Below the pieces are notes generated by a model. That model was not told the DNA's origin, ran no database searches, and was given only the letters and a program-made list of their open reading frames with translations. Source: Limobrevibacterium gyesilva (GTDB taxonomy: Bacteria; Pseudomonadota; Alphaproteobacteria; Acetobacterales; Acetobacteraceae). Taken from it: a stretch of DNA of 64,000 nucleotides. Position numbers and translations under genes: made by a program. The DNA is taken from the NCBI RefSeq assembly GCF_025989185.1, contig NZ_JAPDNT010000001.1, forward strand, positions 1-64,000, given 5' to 3'. Positions 39,528 through 49,574 of the stretch are shown piece by piece (position 1 is the stretch's first letter; every line of letters begins with the position of its first letter).

Positions 39528-40043
39528 CTACCGGAACCATCCCCCCAGCAGCGATCCCGGCGCCAGCAGGACCAGCGCCCACAGGAAGGCCGAGAACCAG
39601 TTGGCCAGCTGGAACACGCCCCAGGGCATTTCGAAAATACCGCAGAGCAGCGGGATCGTGGCGCGCAGCGGACTGAAGAAGCGGCACAGCACCACGCTCA
39701 TCGCCCCCCAGCGGCGGAAGAACCGTTCGCCGCGCGGCAGCAGGTCGGGGTGGCGGCTCAACGGCCAGACATGGCGGGCGCGGTCCTTGATGCGGAATCC
39801 GATCGCGTAGGACACCCAGTCGCCCAGCCCTGCCCCGAGGCTCACCGCGAGCCAGACCGGCACGAAATCGATGCCGCTGGCGCCGATCAGGGTGCCGATG
39901 GCCAACATCACCGTGATGCCCGGCACCACCATCGTCACGAAGGCCAGCGCCTTCAGGAAGGACAGCACGAAGGCAATCGGCACCGCCCATTCGGCATGCG
40001 CCTGGACGAAGTCGATCAGGCCGTGGATGAGGCTCTGGAACAA
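39528..40043 (-). CDS. DedA family membrane protein
   Basis: A 171-residue inner-membrane protein of the DedA / SNARE-associated (VTT) family, now linked to lipid carrier or phospholipid flipping. It has VVPGITVMLAIGTLIG, the conserved GAGLGDWVSYAIG glycine-rich segment and CRFFSPLRATIPLLCGI with the essential arginines. Four or five helices are predicted. It is short, as in YqaA/YohD-like members. It is downstream of acylphosphatase by six bases and convergent with lipB. Confidence 0.88.
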   Translation of the reverse strand: MFQSLIHGLIDFVQAHAEWAVPIAFVLSFLKALAFVTMVVPGITVMLAIGTLIGASGIDFVPVWLAVSLGAGLGDWVSYAIGFRIKDRARHVWPLSRHPDLLPRGERFFRRWGAMSVVLCRFFSPLRATIPLLCGIFEMPWGVFQLANWFSAFLWALVLLAPGSLLGGWFR

Positions 40044-40049
40044 GGCCGG

Positions 40050-40325
40050 TCAGATCGTCGGCAGGCTGCGAAAGCCGGGGAGTTCCGGCGGCTCGGCGAG
40101 TTCCTCGACAATTTCCGTCACCACGGCGAGGCGCGGGCCGAGCCGGCTGGCGCGCAACAACTCGGCCACCGCGTCGTCGTCGCCGGCCACCAGCGCCTCG
40201 ACCGTGCCGTCCGACCGGTTGCGCACCCAGCCGGACAATCCCAGCGCCTGTGCCTGGTCGGCCATCCAGGCCCGGTAGCCAACGCCCTGGACGCGACCGG
40301 AAATGACCAGGCGAAGCGTGCTCAT
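40050..40325 (-). CDS. acyP: Acylphosphatase
   Basis: A 91-residue enzyme that hydrolyses acyl phosphates. [11 protein letters not shown] places the catalytic Arg at 18, and the catalytic Asn is Asn36 in [13 protein letters not shown]; both are intact. The ATG at 40325 overlaps the stop of the ATP12 gene by four bases (ATGA), so translation is probably coupled. A longer open frame upstream is antisense or shifted sequence within the ATP12 gene. Confidence 0.94.
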   Translation of the reverse strand: MSTLRLVISGRVQGVGYRAWMADQAQALGLSGWVRNRSDGTVEALVAGDDDAVAELLRASRLGPRLAVVTEIVEELAEPPELPGFRSLPTI

Positions 40326-41050
40326 GCCGCCCCGGTGCCGGTATCGGGGCGGGCCAACGCCAGGAACCGGCCGGCCGTGGCGAGGTCCGCGGCGATCCGG
40401 CGGCGGCGGTCCCGCGCCTCGTCGTCGGTTCCCCAGAGTTCCTCCTGGAAGGTTTCGTCCAGCGTCGCCAGGGCATGCGCGGCGGCGGGGTCGAGCACCC
40501 CTTCCGCCATCGCCAGGCCGAGCACCAGGCTGCCGGTGCCAGGCACGGCAATGCCCAGCGCCGCCAGCGCCCACGCATCCAGCGCCGCAACGGCCTGAGC
40601 CAGGGCGGCCAGCGCCTGCGGATCCTGGGGCACGTACATCACGCCGGCGGTCACCCGCAGACGGGCGGCGAAGCGGCTCTCGGCCCAGTCCAGCCAGGGC
40701 TGCCAGCCGGCCTGTTGCCGTTGCACGAGCGCCGCGGGCTGTTCGGCGCGGTAACACAGCAGGTCGCTTTCGGCATAGCGGGCCAGTTCCAGCACCACCG
40801 GCTCGGGGTCCGGGGCGATGCGTTCCTGCGCGGTGCCGGCCAGCCGGGTCAGCGGCACGTCGGCATACGACATTTCGCCCCCCTTGCCGCCGCCGGCCGC
40901 CTGCCATTCCGCCGCCACCGCCTGGGCCAACGCCGGGCTGTCCAGCCGCAGCGGCGCGCCGCCCGGCAGGCGCACGGGCTTGCCGTCGAGCAGCACCTGC
41001 CAGCCCGGGCCGTGCGGCGTGATCGAGGCCTGGGTCCAGAATCGCTTCAT
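40322..41050 (-). CDS. ATP12 family F1-ATPase assembly chaperone
   Basis: A 242-residue ATP12-family protein. In mitochondria ATP12 binds the alpha subunit during F1-ATPase assembly; the family is found in alphaproteobacteria and mitochondria, and the bacterial role is inferred. Typical are the opening [22 protein letters not shown] (about 13-29), [17 protein letters not shown] [21 protein letters not shown], and the end [18 protein letters not shown] 41050 is chosen; upstream in-frame sequence is antisense to the AsmA gene's region. Confidence 0.92.
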   Translation of the reverse strand: MKRFWTQASITPHGPGWQVLLDGKPVRLPGGAPLRLDSPALAQAVAAEWQAAGGGKGGEMSYADVPLTRLAGTAQERIAPDPEPVVLELARYAESDLLCYRAEQPAALVQRQQAGWQPWLDWAESRFAARLRVTAGVMYVPQDPQALAALAQAVAALDAWALAALGIAVPGTGSLVLGLAMAEGVLDPAAAHALATLDETFQEELWGTDDEARDRRRRIAADLATAGRFLALARPDTGTGAA

Positions 41051-41075
41051 GTTCTGTCGCACATCATCGGGGAAC

Positions 41076-43664
41076 CTATTGGGCGGGCTTGCGGGCGGCG
41101 GGGATCTGCGGCGGCTGGGCGCGTGCCGCTGCCAAAGCGGGGGCGCACGCGTCGCCGCCGTGTTCCCCCAACGCCCCCGCGGCCAAGGCGCCGAGCGAGG
41201 GGGGCTTGCCACCACCGAGCAGGCTGGCGGCAAACCCCGCTGCCGCCTGTGCCGCCGACTTCGCCGCCGCCTGGGGAACAGCAGCGGAGTCCATCGCAAC
41301 TTTCGGATCCCTGAAGCCGCCATCGACCTTCACCGGCACCACGATGGACGGGCCGCCGGTGCGCAGCATCGGCCGCAGCTGCAGGGCCAATGTCTCGTCG
41401 CCGAGATGGAGCGTGCCGGCGCCGTTCACCAGCAGCCGGTTGCTGTCCAGCACCCCGGTGGAGAGCGTGGCGACACCCTGTGCGGCATCCAGTCGAACCG
41501 CGAGGCAGCGCAGCTTCGTGCGCCCCGTTTCGAGGGCCTCGCCCGCCAGCTTGGCCATGCGCAGCACCTCGCCCAGGGACGAGGCGAACACCGCGTTGTC
41601 GACGTCGCCGTCGGTCAGTGCCACGCCCAGCCGGCCGCCGAGCGTCGCCGCCAGGGCGTGCGGCGAGCGTCCCGTCGCCTGCAGGTCGGCTTCGACATCG
41701 AGCTTGCCGGAGGCGATGTTGTCCATGCCGAAGGCCACGAGCAGCGGCTTGAGGTCGAGGCCGGGCGCGTGTACGGCCAGGGAAACCGGCGGCGGCGACA
41801 GCCGCGATTCCATCCCCAGCCGCAGGTCAATCCGTCCGCCCGGCAGCTCGCCGGTGAGCGGATCAAAGGTCAGCTTGCCGTCTTTCAGCACCATCGTGGC
41901 GGCCACGTCGCGATACTGAACGCCGCGAGCGCGCAGTTCCGCGACCGTCGCATGCAGATCCACATCGGCGCTGTCCAGGGCGCCGAGCGGCAGCGGCGTG
42001 TCCGGGATCAACGTCGTGCTGCGCCGCGGCAAGGGCGGCGGTGCGGTGACGTCGAGGCGGGCGGTTCCGGTTGAACCGGCAATGCTGCCCGGGAGAGCGT
42101 CGGTGCTCGTGGGCACGCCCAGCACGGCGAGCAGGGCGTCGACATCGAGCCGGCCGGCCTTCACCGCGGCTTGCAGTCGCGGCCGGCCCGCCAGTTTCAT
42201 CGTGACGTCGCCGGTCAGGTCGCCCTGCGGCAGGGTGAGGATGATGCTCTTGACCGCGATCGCGGGTGTGCCGGCCTCGGCGAAGCCTTCAGGGGCATCG
42301 GTCACCCGGCCGCTGAAGGCGATCGTGCGCAAGGCCGGCAGCTTCGTGCCGGCCAGCGGCGACAGCACGCTGAGGTCGGGAACGCGGGCGCCGACGGCGA
42401 CATCCAGCCCCGACCACCGGGTCGGCGCCGCGACCGTGCCGCGGACCGCGAAGGTGGCGCCGCCGGCCTGCAGATTCACGTCGAGGTTGAACGGCTGGCC
42501 CGGCTTGGCGCCGGGCATCAGCAACGCCGGCGCGCCGATGGTGCCGTTCAGGCGCAATGGCGCGGCGGCGAAAGTGCCTTCGGCCGTGAGCACCACCGGC
42601 TCGGTCATGCGCGGCATCTCGATGCGGGCCGTGTCCAGGGTGAAGCCCGGCGAGATCTTGTCGAGATTGGTGAGCCCGGTCTGCACGGTCACCGAGGAGA
42701 TGTCCGGATAGGCGCCGCCGGTATCCAGCAGCCTGCCGGTGAAGGTCAGGTTGTGCAGCGGCGGCAGCGGCGTGGAGGCCATCCAGGACAGGTTGCCGAG
42801 ATCGGGAACGGCGCCGTCGACGCGCAATGAGTAGCCGCGGCCCTCCATCGGGCGCGTCAGCGACCCCGCCACCGTCAGCTTCGCGCCGGAGGTCTCGATG
42901 TTGACGAACAGGCCCCATGGCGTCCGTGCCGCCGCGTCCTGCAGCCGTGCGAGCGGCCCGGTCTGGGCCGAGATGTTCAGGCGCTGGCGGCCGAGGCCGA
43001 TCTCGGCGTTCAGGACCACCGGCGATTCGGCGGTGCTGGCGGTGGCGGAGATTCGCTTCACGTCGAACGTCGTGGCGCGGCCGGTCTGGCCGTCGCGCCA
43101 GGTGAGCCGGCCGTCGCGGATATACAGCGTCTGCAGCAGCAGGCGCGGCGCTTCTGCCGGCGCCGCCGCCGGCAGCGGAGCGGGAGACGGCGACGGCGTG
43201 GCGGAGGGGTTGGCGGGCGGGTTGACCGGGCGGTCGAAGCGCCAGTTGCCTTCCCCTTGCGCATCCGTCTCCAGCAGGATTTCCGGCCGCAGCAGCACCA
43301 GCCGCGCGATCACCAGCCGGCCGGTCAGCAGCGCCCGCGGCTGCAGATTCACCTCCATCTGGTCCAGCCGCATCATCTCCGGCCGCGAACCGCCGGGCAT
43401 GTTGGCCAGCGTGACGTTCTCGGCGAGCAGCGTCGGCGACAGCGAGGCGGAGACCGAAAGATTGCCGCGGATCCTGAATTCGCGGCCGAGCGCGTGGCTG
43501 ACCGAGGCCTCGATCTGCGTCTTGTAGGCGTTGGGGTCGATCGTCGCGATCAGCACGCCGACCACCACGATCGGCAGCGCCAGCGCGATCGCCACCCCGA
43601 TACCGATCCAGATCAGCATGCGGCGATTGACGTGACGCCTGCGGCGCTTTCTCGGCAGCATCAT
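41076..43664 (-). CDS. AsmA family protein
   Basis: An 862-residue envelope protein with an N-terminal anchor (about 14-40, MLIWIGIGVAIALALPIVVVG) after a basic cytoplasmic segment, and a long periplasmic beta-rich region typical of AsmA-like proteins, which bridge inner and outer membrane and are implicated in phospholipid transport. IDPNAYKTQIEASVSHALGR and the C-terminal AsmA_2 region near 600-800 (VSLAVHAPGLDLKPLL, LDVEADLQATG) are visible. The product is encoded just upstream of ATP12 on the same strand, 25 bases away. Confidence 0.9.
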   Translation of the reverse strand: MMLPRKRRRRHVNRRMLIWIGIGVAIALALPIVVVGVLIATIDPNAYKTQIEASVSHALGREFRIRGNLSVSASLSPTLLAENVTLANMPGGSRPEMMRLDQMEVNLQPRALLTGRLVIARLVLLRPEILLETDAQGEGNWRFDRPVNPPANPSATPSPSPAPLPAAAPAEAPRLLLQTLYIRDGRLTWRDGQTGRATTFDVKRISATASTAESPVVLNAEIGLGRQRLNISAQTGPLARLQDAAARTPWGLFVNIETSGAKLTVAGSLTRPMEGRGYSLRVDGAVPDLGNLSWMASTPLPPLHNLTFTGRLLDTGGAYPDISSVTVQTGLTNLDKISPGFTLDTARIEMPRMTEPVVLTAEGTFAAAPLRLNGTIGAPALLMPGAKPGQPFNLDVNLQAGGATFAVRGTVAAPTRWSGLDVAVGARVPDLSVLSPLAGTKLPALRTIAFSGRVTDAPEGFAEAGTPAIAVKSIILTLPQGDLTGDVTMKLAGRPRLQAAVKAGRLDVDALLAVLGVPTSTDALPGSIAGSTGTARLDVTAPPPLPRRSTTLIPDTPLPLGALDSADVDLHATVAELRARGVQYRDVAATMVLKDGKLTFDPLTGELPGGRIDLRLGMESRLSPPPVSLAVHAPGLDLKPLLVAFGMDNIASGKLDVEADLQATGRSPHALAATLGGRLGVALTDGDVDNAVFASSLGEVLRMAKLAGEALETGRTKLRCLAVRLDAAQGVATLSTGVLDSNRLLVNGAGTLHLGDETLALQLRPMLRTGGPSIVVPVKVDGGFRDPKVAMDSAAVPQAAAKSAAQAAAGFAASLLGGGKPPSLGALAAGALGEHGGDACAPALAAARAQPPQIPAARKPAQ

Positions 43665-43748
43665 GGTCTTTCCCGTTGCTCCCGCGAGACTAGCGCGGCG
43701 TGGCGCACCGCGTCACCGGGATGGCACGTGCGCGGGTGGGATCATGCG

Positions 43749-44750
43749 TCATCGTCGCACCGCGGGCCGGGCCGCGGGGACAGAAAAGCCCAGCGTGCGG
43801 AAGGTTTCGGCCATGTGCGGCGGCAACTCGGCTTCCACCGTCAGGCGGCCACCGGCCGGATGCGGCAAGGAAATGCGGCGGGCATGCAGGTGCAGTTGCT
43901 CGGACAAGCCGTCCACCAGGGCGGTGTTGCGCCCCTCGCGCTCGGTGCCGTACGGCAGGTCGCCAAGGATCGGTGCGCCGATGGCGGCGCAATGCACGCG
44001 CAGCTGGTGGGTGCGCCCGGTGAGCGGACTCAGCTCCAGCCAGGCGAGCTTGCGGCCGGCATGGTCGAGGGTGCGGAAATCGGTGATGGAATGGGCGGTG
44101 TCCGTGTCGTAGGGACCGGCAACGGCGGCGCGTTCGCCGCGGAAGCCGTCGGTGCGCACCATGTCGAGCGCGATGCGGCCTTCGGGCGGCACCGGGCGGC
44201 CGACCACCACGGCCCAGTAGGTCTTCTCCACCGTGCGGCCGCGGAACGCGGCGGCGAGCTTCGCGGCCACGCCAGGGGTGCGCGCCACCACCAGCACGCC
44301 GGAGGTTTCCCGGTCCAGCCGGTGCACCAGCCGCGGCCGATGCTCCGAGCCGAAGCGCAGGCCATCGAGCATGCCGTCGAGGTGGCGGGTGATGCCAGGC
44401 CCACCCTGGGTCGGCAGGCCCTGCGGCTTGTCCAGCACGATCACATGGTCGTCGCGGTACAGGACCATGCGCTCCAGGTCTTTCTGTTCGCGTGGGTCCA
44501 GCGCCTGCACCGGTTTGGCCACGGCGGCGGTGGTGGGCAGCGGTGGAATGCGGACGGCCTGACCGGGCAGCAGGCGTGTGGCCGCGTCGGCGCGCTTGCC
44601 GTCCACGCGCACCTGGCCGGTGCGGCACAGCTTCTGGATCGCCCCTTGCGTGATCGCGGGGAAATGCCGGCGGAACCAGCGGTCCAGGCGGATATCGGCC
44701 TCGTCGTCGGTCACTTTGCGCAGGCTGACCGGATGCGTCGTGACGCTCAT
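43749..44750 (-). CDS. Ribosomal large subunit pseudouridine synthase, RluA/RluC family
   Basis: A 333-residue synthase that isomerises uridines in 23S rRNA. An S4 RNA-binding domain (about 18-70) precedes the RluA catalytic domain, where the essential Asp146 is in VHRLDRETSGVLVVAR. Family members target sites such as 955/2504/2580 (RluC) or 1911-1917 (RluD); the S4 domain and general pattern suit RluC or RluD, and I cannot separate them. ATG 44750 overlaps the rarA stop by four bases. Confidence 0.9.
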   Translation of the reverse strand: MSVTTHPVSLRKVTDDEADIRLDRWFRRHFPAITQGAIQKLCRTGQVRVDGKRADAATRLLPGQAVRIPPLPTTAAVAKPVQALDPREQKDLERMVLYRDDHVIVLDKPQGLPTQGGPGITRHLDGMLDGLRFGSEHRPRLVHRLDRETSGVLVVARTPGVAAKLAAAFRGRTVEKTYWAVVVGRPVPPEGRIALDMVRTDGFRGERAAVAGPYDTDTAHSITDFRTLDHAGRKLAWLELSPLTGRTHQLRVHCAAIGAPILGDLPYGTEREGRNTALVDGLSEQLHLHARRISLPHPAGGRLTVEAELPPHMAETFRTLGFSVPAARPAVRR

Positions 44751-46096
44751 GCGCCTCTCTCCTCGCGCAGCTTCGCCCAATACGCCAGGCGCTTGGCGAT
44801 CTCGCGTTCGAACCCCCGCTCGCGCGGGCGGTAGAAGGCCTGCCGGTCCATCCCTTCCGGGAAGTAGTTCTGGCCGGAGAAGCCATCCTCGGCTTCGTGG
44901 TCGTAGGCATAGCCGGCGCCGTAGCCGAGCTGCTTCATCAGCTTGGTCGGCGCGTTCAGGATATGCGCCGGCGGCATCAGGCTGCCGGTGGACCGGGCCG
45001 CCCGCTGCGCGTCGCCGATCGCCGTGTACAGAGCGTTGGATTTGGGTGCGGTGCCGAGATAGACAACCGCCTGGGCGATCGCCAGCTCGCCTTCCGGGCT
45101 GCCGAGGCGCTCATACGCCTCCCACGCCGCCAGTGCCTGCGGCAGCGCCTGCGGATCGGCCATGCCGACATCCTCGGACGCGAAACGAACCAGGCGGCGG
45201 GCGATGTAGCGCGGATCCTCGCCGCCCACGAGCATGCGGGCATACCAATACAGCGCCGCGTCGGCATCCGACCCCCGCAGCGCCTTGTGCAGCGCGGAGA
45301 TCAGGTTGTAGTGCTCCTCGCGGTCCTTGTCGTAGAGCGCCGCCCGCCTTGCCAAAAGCTCGGCCAGGCCCGCGGCCTCCAACGGCGCCGTATCCTCCGG
45401 CAAGGCGAAAAGCTGCTCGGCCATGTTCAGCAGGTAGCGGCCGTCGCCGTCAGCCATGGCGCGCAGGCTGGCGCGGGCGTCGTCCTGCAGCGGCAGCTTG
45501 CGGCCGAATTCGGCCTCGGCACGCACCAGCAGCAACTCCAGCGCCGCGTCGTCGAGCCGGCGCAGCACCAGCACCTGGCAGCGCGACAGCAGCGCGCCGT
45601 TGAGGGCGAAGGACGGATTCTCGGTGGTGGCCCCCACCAGCACGATGGTCCCATCCTCCACCACCGGCAGGAAGCCGTCCTGCTGGGCCCGGTTGAAGCG
45701 GTGGATCTCGTCGACGAACAGCAACGTGCCCTGGCCGGCGCGGCGGCGTTTCTGCGCCTCCTCGAAAGCGCGCTTCAGGTCGGCGACACCGGAAAACACG
45801 GCGGAGAGCTGAACGAAATGCAGCCCGGCGCGATCGGCCAGCAGGCGGGCGATGGTCGTCTTGCCGACCCCTGGCGGGCCCCACAGGATGAGCGAGGCCA
45901 GCGAGCCACGGTCGAGCATGCGGGTCAGCGTACCGGCCGAGCCCGCCAGATGATCCTGGCCCACGATCTCGGCGAGCGTGCGCGGCCGCAGCCGGTCGGC
46001 CAAAGGCTTGGGCGTGGCGGCGGCAAACAGTTCGTCGGCCGCCGAAGGGGCACGCGCCATGGCGTCAGCCCCCTGCTCCCGGGAGAATTGCGACAT
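44747..46096 (-). CDS. rarA: Replication-associated recombination protein A (MgsA/RarA)
   Basis: A 449-residue AAA+ ATPase related to clamp-loader subunits, acting at stalled replication forks. Walker A GPPGVGKT is at 73-80, Walker B LLFVDEIHRF near 124-133, sensor 1 GATTENPSF, arginine finger region SRCQVL; the C-terminal tetramerisation region has RMLVGGEDPRYIARRL and NAPTKLMKQLGYG. ATG 46096 or 46060 may start. It follows the ribosomal terminator and is translationally coupled to the pseudouridine synthase. Confidence 0.95.
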   Translation of the reverse strand: MSQFSREQGADAMARAPSAADELFAAATPKPLADRLRPRTLAEIVGQDHLAGSAGTLTRMLDRGSLASLILWGPPGVGKTTIARLLADRAGLHFVQLSAVFSGVADLKRAFEEAQKRRRAGQGTLLFVDEIHRFNRAQQDGFLPVVEDGTIVLVGATTENPSFALNGALLSRCQVLVLRRLDDAALELLLVRAEAEFGRKLPLQDDARASLRAMADGDGRYLLNMAEQLFALPEDTAPLEAAGLAELLARRAALYDKDREEHYNLISALHKALRGSDADAALYWYARMLVGGEDPRYIARRLVRFASEDVGMADPQALPQALAAWEAYERLGSPEGELAIAQAVVYLGTAPKSNALYTAIGDAQRAARSTGSLMPPAHILNAPTKLMKQLGYGAGYAYDHEAEDGFSGQNYFPEGMDRQAFYRPRERGFEREIAKRLAYWAKLREERGA

Positions 46097-46130
46097 CTCG
46101 GAACATCACGGTCGGTGCCGGTCCCATGGC

Positions 46131-46162
46131 CCAAAAACATAAGACCGGCCCAAGGACCGGTC
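46131..46162 (-). terminator. Terminator of the alpha ribosomal operon
   Basis: On the minus strand GACCGG (46162-46157) and CCGGTC (46148-46143) form a 6-bp stem around an 8-base loop, followed by TTATGTTTTT. It lies 40 bases after the rplQ stop and 35 before rarA, closing the ribosomal operon. Confidence 0.75.
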
Positions 46163-46201
46163 CATGCTCAGCACGTCGAGGCGCGTGACGAAGCGGGCGC
46201 T

Positions 46202-46624
46202 TCACTCGCTCTCGGAATCCGTGGCGACTTCGGGCTTCGGGCCGCTGTCCTGCCCCTTGGCGGATGGGTCGCGGTCCACCAGTTCGATCACCGCCATGCT
46301 GGCGGCATCGCCGTAGCGCGTGCCGGCCTTGAGCACGCGGGTATAGCCACCCTTGCGGTCCTTGTAGCGATCGGCCAGGGCGCCGAACAGCTTCGCCACG
46401 ATCACGTCGTCGCGGAGCTCGGCATAGGCTTGGCGGCGGGCATGCAGGCCGCCCCGCTTGCCCAACGTGATCAGCTTCTCCGCCACCGGGCGCAATTCCT
46501 TGGCCTTGGGCAGCGTGGTGGTGATCTGCTCGTGCTTGATCAGCGCGTGCGCCATGTTGCGGAACATGGCGAAGCGGTGGCTGGTGGTTACGCCGAGCTT
46601 CCGCCCGGCAACTCCGTGACGCAT
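46202..46624 (-). CDS. rplQ: 50S ribosomal protein L17
   Basis: A 140-residue L17, recognised by [17 protein letters not shown] and the [25 protein letters not shown] core. The body to residue 118 is standard; an acidic, Ser/Glu-rich tail ([11 protein letters not shown]) is added, as in several alphaproteobacteria. It is last in the operon, 82 bases after rpoA, and is followed by a terminator. Confidence 0.98.
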   Translation of the reverse strand: MRHGVAGRKLGVTTSHRFAMFRNMAHALIKHEQITTTLPKAKELRPVAEKLITLGKRGGLHARRQAYAELRDDVIVAKLFGALADRYKDRKGGYTRVLKAGTRYGDAASMAVIELVDRDPSAKGQDSGPKPEVATDSESE

Positions 46625-46706
46625 CGTCTAGACTCCTCTCGCGCCGCGGCGCGGCAACCCAAAGTGGCGCCGCCGCGCGGCGACGCAAAGCCGGCGAGGC
46701 CGGCGA

Positions 46707-47738
46707 TCAGAACGGCTCTTCGAGCCGCTTCGCCAGATCCTCGACATTCTCAGGCGGCCAGCCGGACACGGTCATGCCGAGCGACAGGCCCATGGAGGCG
46801 AGCACCTCCTTGATCTCGTTCAGCGACTTGCGGCCGAAATTCGGCGTCCGCAGCATCTCCTGCTCGCTCTTCTGAACGAGGTCGCCGATATAGACGATGT
46901 TGTCGTTCTTCAGGCAGTTGGCGCTGCGGACCGACAGCTCCAGCTCGTCCACCTTGCGCAGCAGGTTGCGGTTGAACGGCAGGTCGTCCTGCGGCTCCTC
47001 CGGGCGGACCTGCTGCGGCTCGTCGAAGTTGATGAACAGCTGCAGCTGGTCCTGCAGGATGCGGGCGGCCAGGGCCACCGCATCCTCAGGCGACACCGCG
47101 CCGTTGGTCTCGACCGCCAGCAGCAGCTTGTCGTAGTCGGTCACCTGGCCCACGCGGGTCGGCTCGACCTTGTACGACACGCGGCGCACCGGCGAGTAGA
47201 TGGCGTCGACCGGGATCAGGCCGATGGGCGCATCTTCGGGGCGGTTGGCGGACGCGGGCACGTAGCCCTTGCCCATGTTCACCGTGAACTCCATGCCCAG
47301 CTTCACGCCCTCGTCGAGCGTGCAGATCACCAGGTCGGGGTTCATCACCTCGATGTCGTGGCCGGCCTGGATCTGGCCGGCACGCACTTCGCCAGGGCCG
47401 GTGGCCGTCAGCACCATGCGCTTCGGGCCGTCGCCGTGCATGCGCAGCGCCAGCTGCTTGACGTTCAGCACGATGTCGGTCACGTCCTCACGGACGCCGG
47501 GAATGCTGCTGAACTCATGCAGGACGCCGTCGATCTGCACGGCGGTCACGGCAGCACCTTGCAGCGACGACAGCAGGATGCGGCGGATGGCATTGCCAAG
47601 CGTCATGCCAAAGCCACGCTCCAGCGGCTCGGCGATGACCGTGGCGGTGCGGGACGGATCGGACCCCGGCTCGACTTCGAGCTTCTCGGGCTTGATCAGG
47701 GACTGCCAGTTCTTCTGTAAGACCACACTCAGCCTCAT
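46707..47738 (-). CDS. rpoA: DNA-directed RNA polymerase subunit alpha
   Basis: A 343-residue alpha subunit. The N-terminal domain (1-235) for dimerisation and beta/beta' binding has [17 protein letters not shown]; the C-terminal domain (about 255-330) that binds UP elements and activators has [20 protein letters not shown] and [20 protein letters not shown] 47738 lies four bases after the rpsK stop, so translation may be coupled; a 13-codon upstream extension has no homology. Confidence 0.98.
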   Translation of the reverse strand: MRLSVVLQKNWQSLIKPEKLEVEPGSDPSRTATVIAEPLERGFGMTLGNAIRRILLSSLQGAAVTAVQIDGVLHEFSSIPGVREDVTDIVLNVKQLALRMHGDGPKRMVLTATGPGEVRAGQIQAGHDIEVMNPDLVICTLDEGVKLGMEFTVNMGKGYVPASANRPEDAPIGLIPVDAIYSPVRRVSYKVEPTRVGQVTDYDKLLLAVETNGAVSPEDAVALAARILQDQLQLFINFDEPQQVRPEEPQDDLPFNRNLLRKVDELELSVRSANCLKNDNIVYIGDLVQKSEQEMLRTPNFGRKSLNEIKEVLASMGLSLGMTVSGWPPENVEDLAKRLEEPF

Positions 47739-47742
47739 GTGA

Positions 47743-48138
47743 TCACACGCGCCGCCGCTTGCGCGGGCGGCATCCATTATGGGGAACGGGGGTCATGTCG
47801 CGGATCGTGGTGATGTTGAAGCCCACGGCCTGCAGCGCGCGCAGCGCGCTCTCCCGCCCGGACCCCGGCCCACTCACCTCGATCTCCAGCGTCTCCATGC
47901 CGTGCTCGCGGGCCTTCTTGCCGGCGTCTTCGGCGGCGACCTGGGCGGCATAGGGCGTGGACTTGCGGCTGCCCTTGAAGCCCTGGCTGCCGGCCGACGA
48001 CCAGGCAATGGCATTGCCCTGCGCGTCGGTGATGGTGATCATGGTGTTATTGAACGTCGCGGCGACATGGGCAACGCCGGACGTGATGTTCTTGCGCTCC
48101 TTTTTGCGGGGGCGCGAGGAGGCGGCGGGCTTCGCCAT
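47743..48138 (-). CDS. rpsK: 30S ribosomal protein S11
   Basis: A 131-residue S11 with the invariant [38 protein letters not shown] and the C-terminal [12 protein letters not shown] that contacts 16S rRNA in the platform. ATG 48138 follows an untranslated 111-base gap after rpsM; a frame extension to 48177 has no homology. It precedes rpoA by four bases. Confidence 0.98.
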   Translation of the reverse strand: MAKPAASSRPRKKERKNITSGVAHVAATFNNTMITITDAQGNAIAWSSAGSQGFKGSRKSTPYAAQVAAEDAGKKAREHGMETLEIEVSGPGSGRESALRALQAVGFNITTIRDMTPVPHNGCRPRKRRRV

Positions 48139-48249
48139 GGAATACGGTCCTGTCCAACAATGCGCCACAGCCGGCAACGGCCGCGACGGAGTTCAAGAAA
48201 GACGGAGGCGGCGGGGCGCCGGTTCGCGAAGAAAACGCGCCCCCGCGCC

Positions 48250-48627
<378 letters not shown>

Positions 48628-48760
48628 GCCCATTCACTCCTTCAATACCAGGATCGCCCCTGGTCCGCCCGACACCCGCATCCGTTGGACTGAGGCACCC
48701 GGCCCTCTGATCGCCCGCGATTCCGTGTGGAATCCTTGAGGCTTCGGGAAAACTGCATGA

Positions 48761-48787
48761 CGGCGGCCCCCTCAGGGGGGTCGCCGA
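48761..48787 (-). promoter_or_regulatory. Hairpin at the start of the rpsM leader
   Basis: On the minus strand GGCG and CCCCC pair with GGGGG and CGCC around the loop TGA, giving a two-part stem immediately after the expected transcription start of the rpsM promoter. The leader to rpsM is about 160 bases. Leader hairpins are used in ribosomal autoregulation in other bacteria, but which protein would bind here is unknown. Confidence 0.4.
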
Positions 48788-48795
48788 GGGCGCGC

Positions 48796-48823
48796 ACTAT
48801 AGGCCGGGATTTCCGGGAGTCAA
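48796..48823 (-). promoter_or_regulatory. Promoter of rpsM-rpsK-rpoA-rplQ
   Basis: On the minus strand TTGACT (48823-48818) and TATAGT (48801-48796) are 16 bases apart, each matching the consensus at five of six positions. It lies in the 278-base gap between adk and rpsM. Two bases after the -10 box begins GCGCCCTCGG, a sequence found at the same distance at the rpsL promoter. The GC-rich discriminator suits stringent control (inference). Confidence 0.75.
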
Positions 48824-48905
48824 CGCGATCATATCAACTCTCGGTGATCCCGAAACGGTTAAGAGGCAGCTATGCACCAGACGCCGTACCCACCGGAAAT
48901 CATGC

Positions 48906-49574
48906 TCAAGCCACTGACCGCTTCCGAAGCCCGTCCAGAAGGGTAACGAGCTGGCGCGTGACCTCGTCGATATCGGCCATCCCGTCCACGGTCCGCAGCC
49001 GTCCCTGCGCTGCATAGTACGGCAGGATCGGGGCGGTCTGCTTGTGGTACGCCTCCAGCCGCGCCGCCACGGTGTCGCGATTGTCGTCGGCTCGGCGCGA
49101 GAATTCGGTGCTGCCGCAGATGTCGCAGACGCCGGGCGCCTTGGTCGGGTGGAACTGGTCGTGATAGCCGGCGCCGCATGCGGCGCAGGTGAAGCGGCCG
49201 GCGATGCGCTCGACCAGGGCCGCGTCATCGACCCTCAACTCGATGACCACATCCAGCTCAAGATGCTTTTCGGCCAGCAACCGGTCCAGCGCCTGGGCCT
49301 GCGGCACCGTGCGGGGGAAGCCGTCGAGGATGAAGCCGCGGGCACAATCCTGCTTCGCGATCCGGTTGCCGAGCATGCGAATCAGGATGTCGTCGGACAC
49401 CAGTTGGCCGGCCTCCATGACCGCCTTCGCCTCGCGCCCGATCTCGCTGCCTGCCGCAACCTCGGCGCGCAGCATGTCGCCGGTCGAGATCTGGACGACG
49501 CCGTAGCGATCCTGAAGCCGCTTCGCCTGAGTCCCTTTTCCCGCGCCCGGCGGTCCAAGCAGAATGAGATTCAA
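48906..49574 (-). CDS. adk: Adenylate kinase (zinc-finger LID form)
   Basis: A 222-residue kinase balancing ATP, ADP and AMP. The P loop GPPGAGKGT is at 7-15; GFPRT at 85-89; the LID domain holds four cysteines at 130, 133, 150 and 153, forming a structural zinc site. The start codon is TTG 49574, overlapping the secY stop by four bases (TTGA); no ATG is available nearby and M-N-L-I-L-L-G is the universal start. Its place between secY and rpsM is common in bacteria. Confidence 0.96.
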   Translation of the reverse strand: MNLILLGPPGAGKGTQAKRLQDRYGVVQISTGDMLRAEVAAGSEIGREAKAVMEAGQLVSDDILIRMLGNRIAKQDCARGFILDGFPRTVPQAQALDRLLAEKHLELDVVIELRVDDAALVERIAGRFTCAACGAGYHDQFHPTKAPGVCDICGSTEFSRRADDNRDTVAARLEAYHKQTAPILPYYAAQGRLRTVDGMADIDEVTRQLVTLLDGLRKRSVA

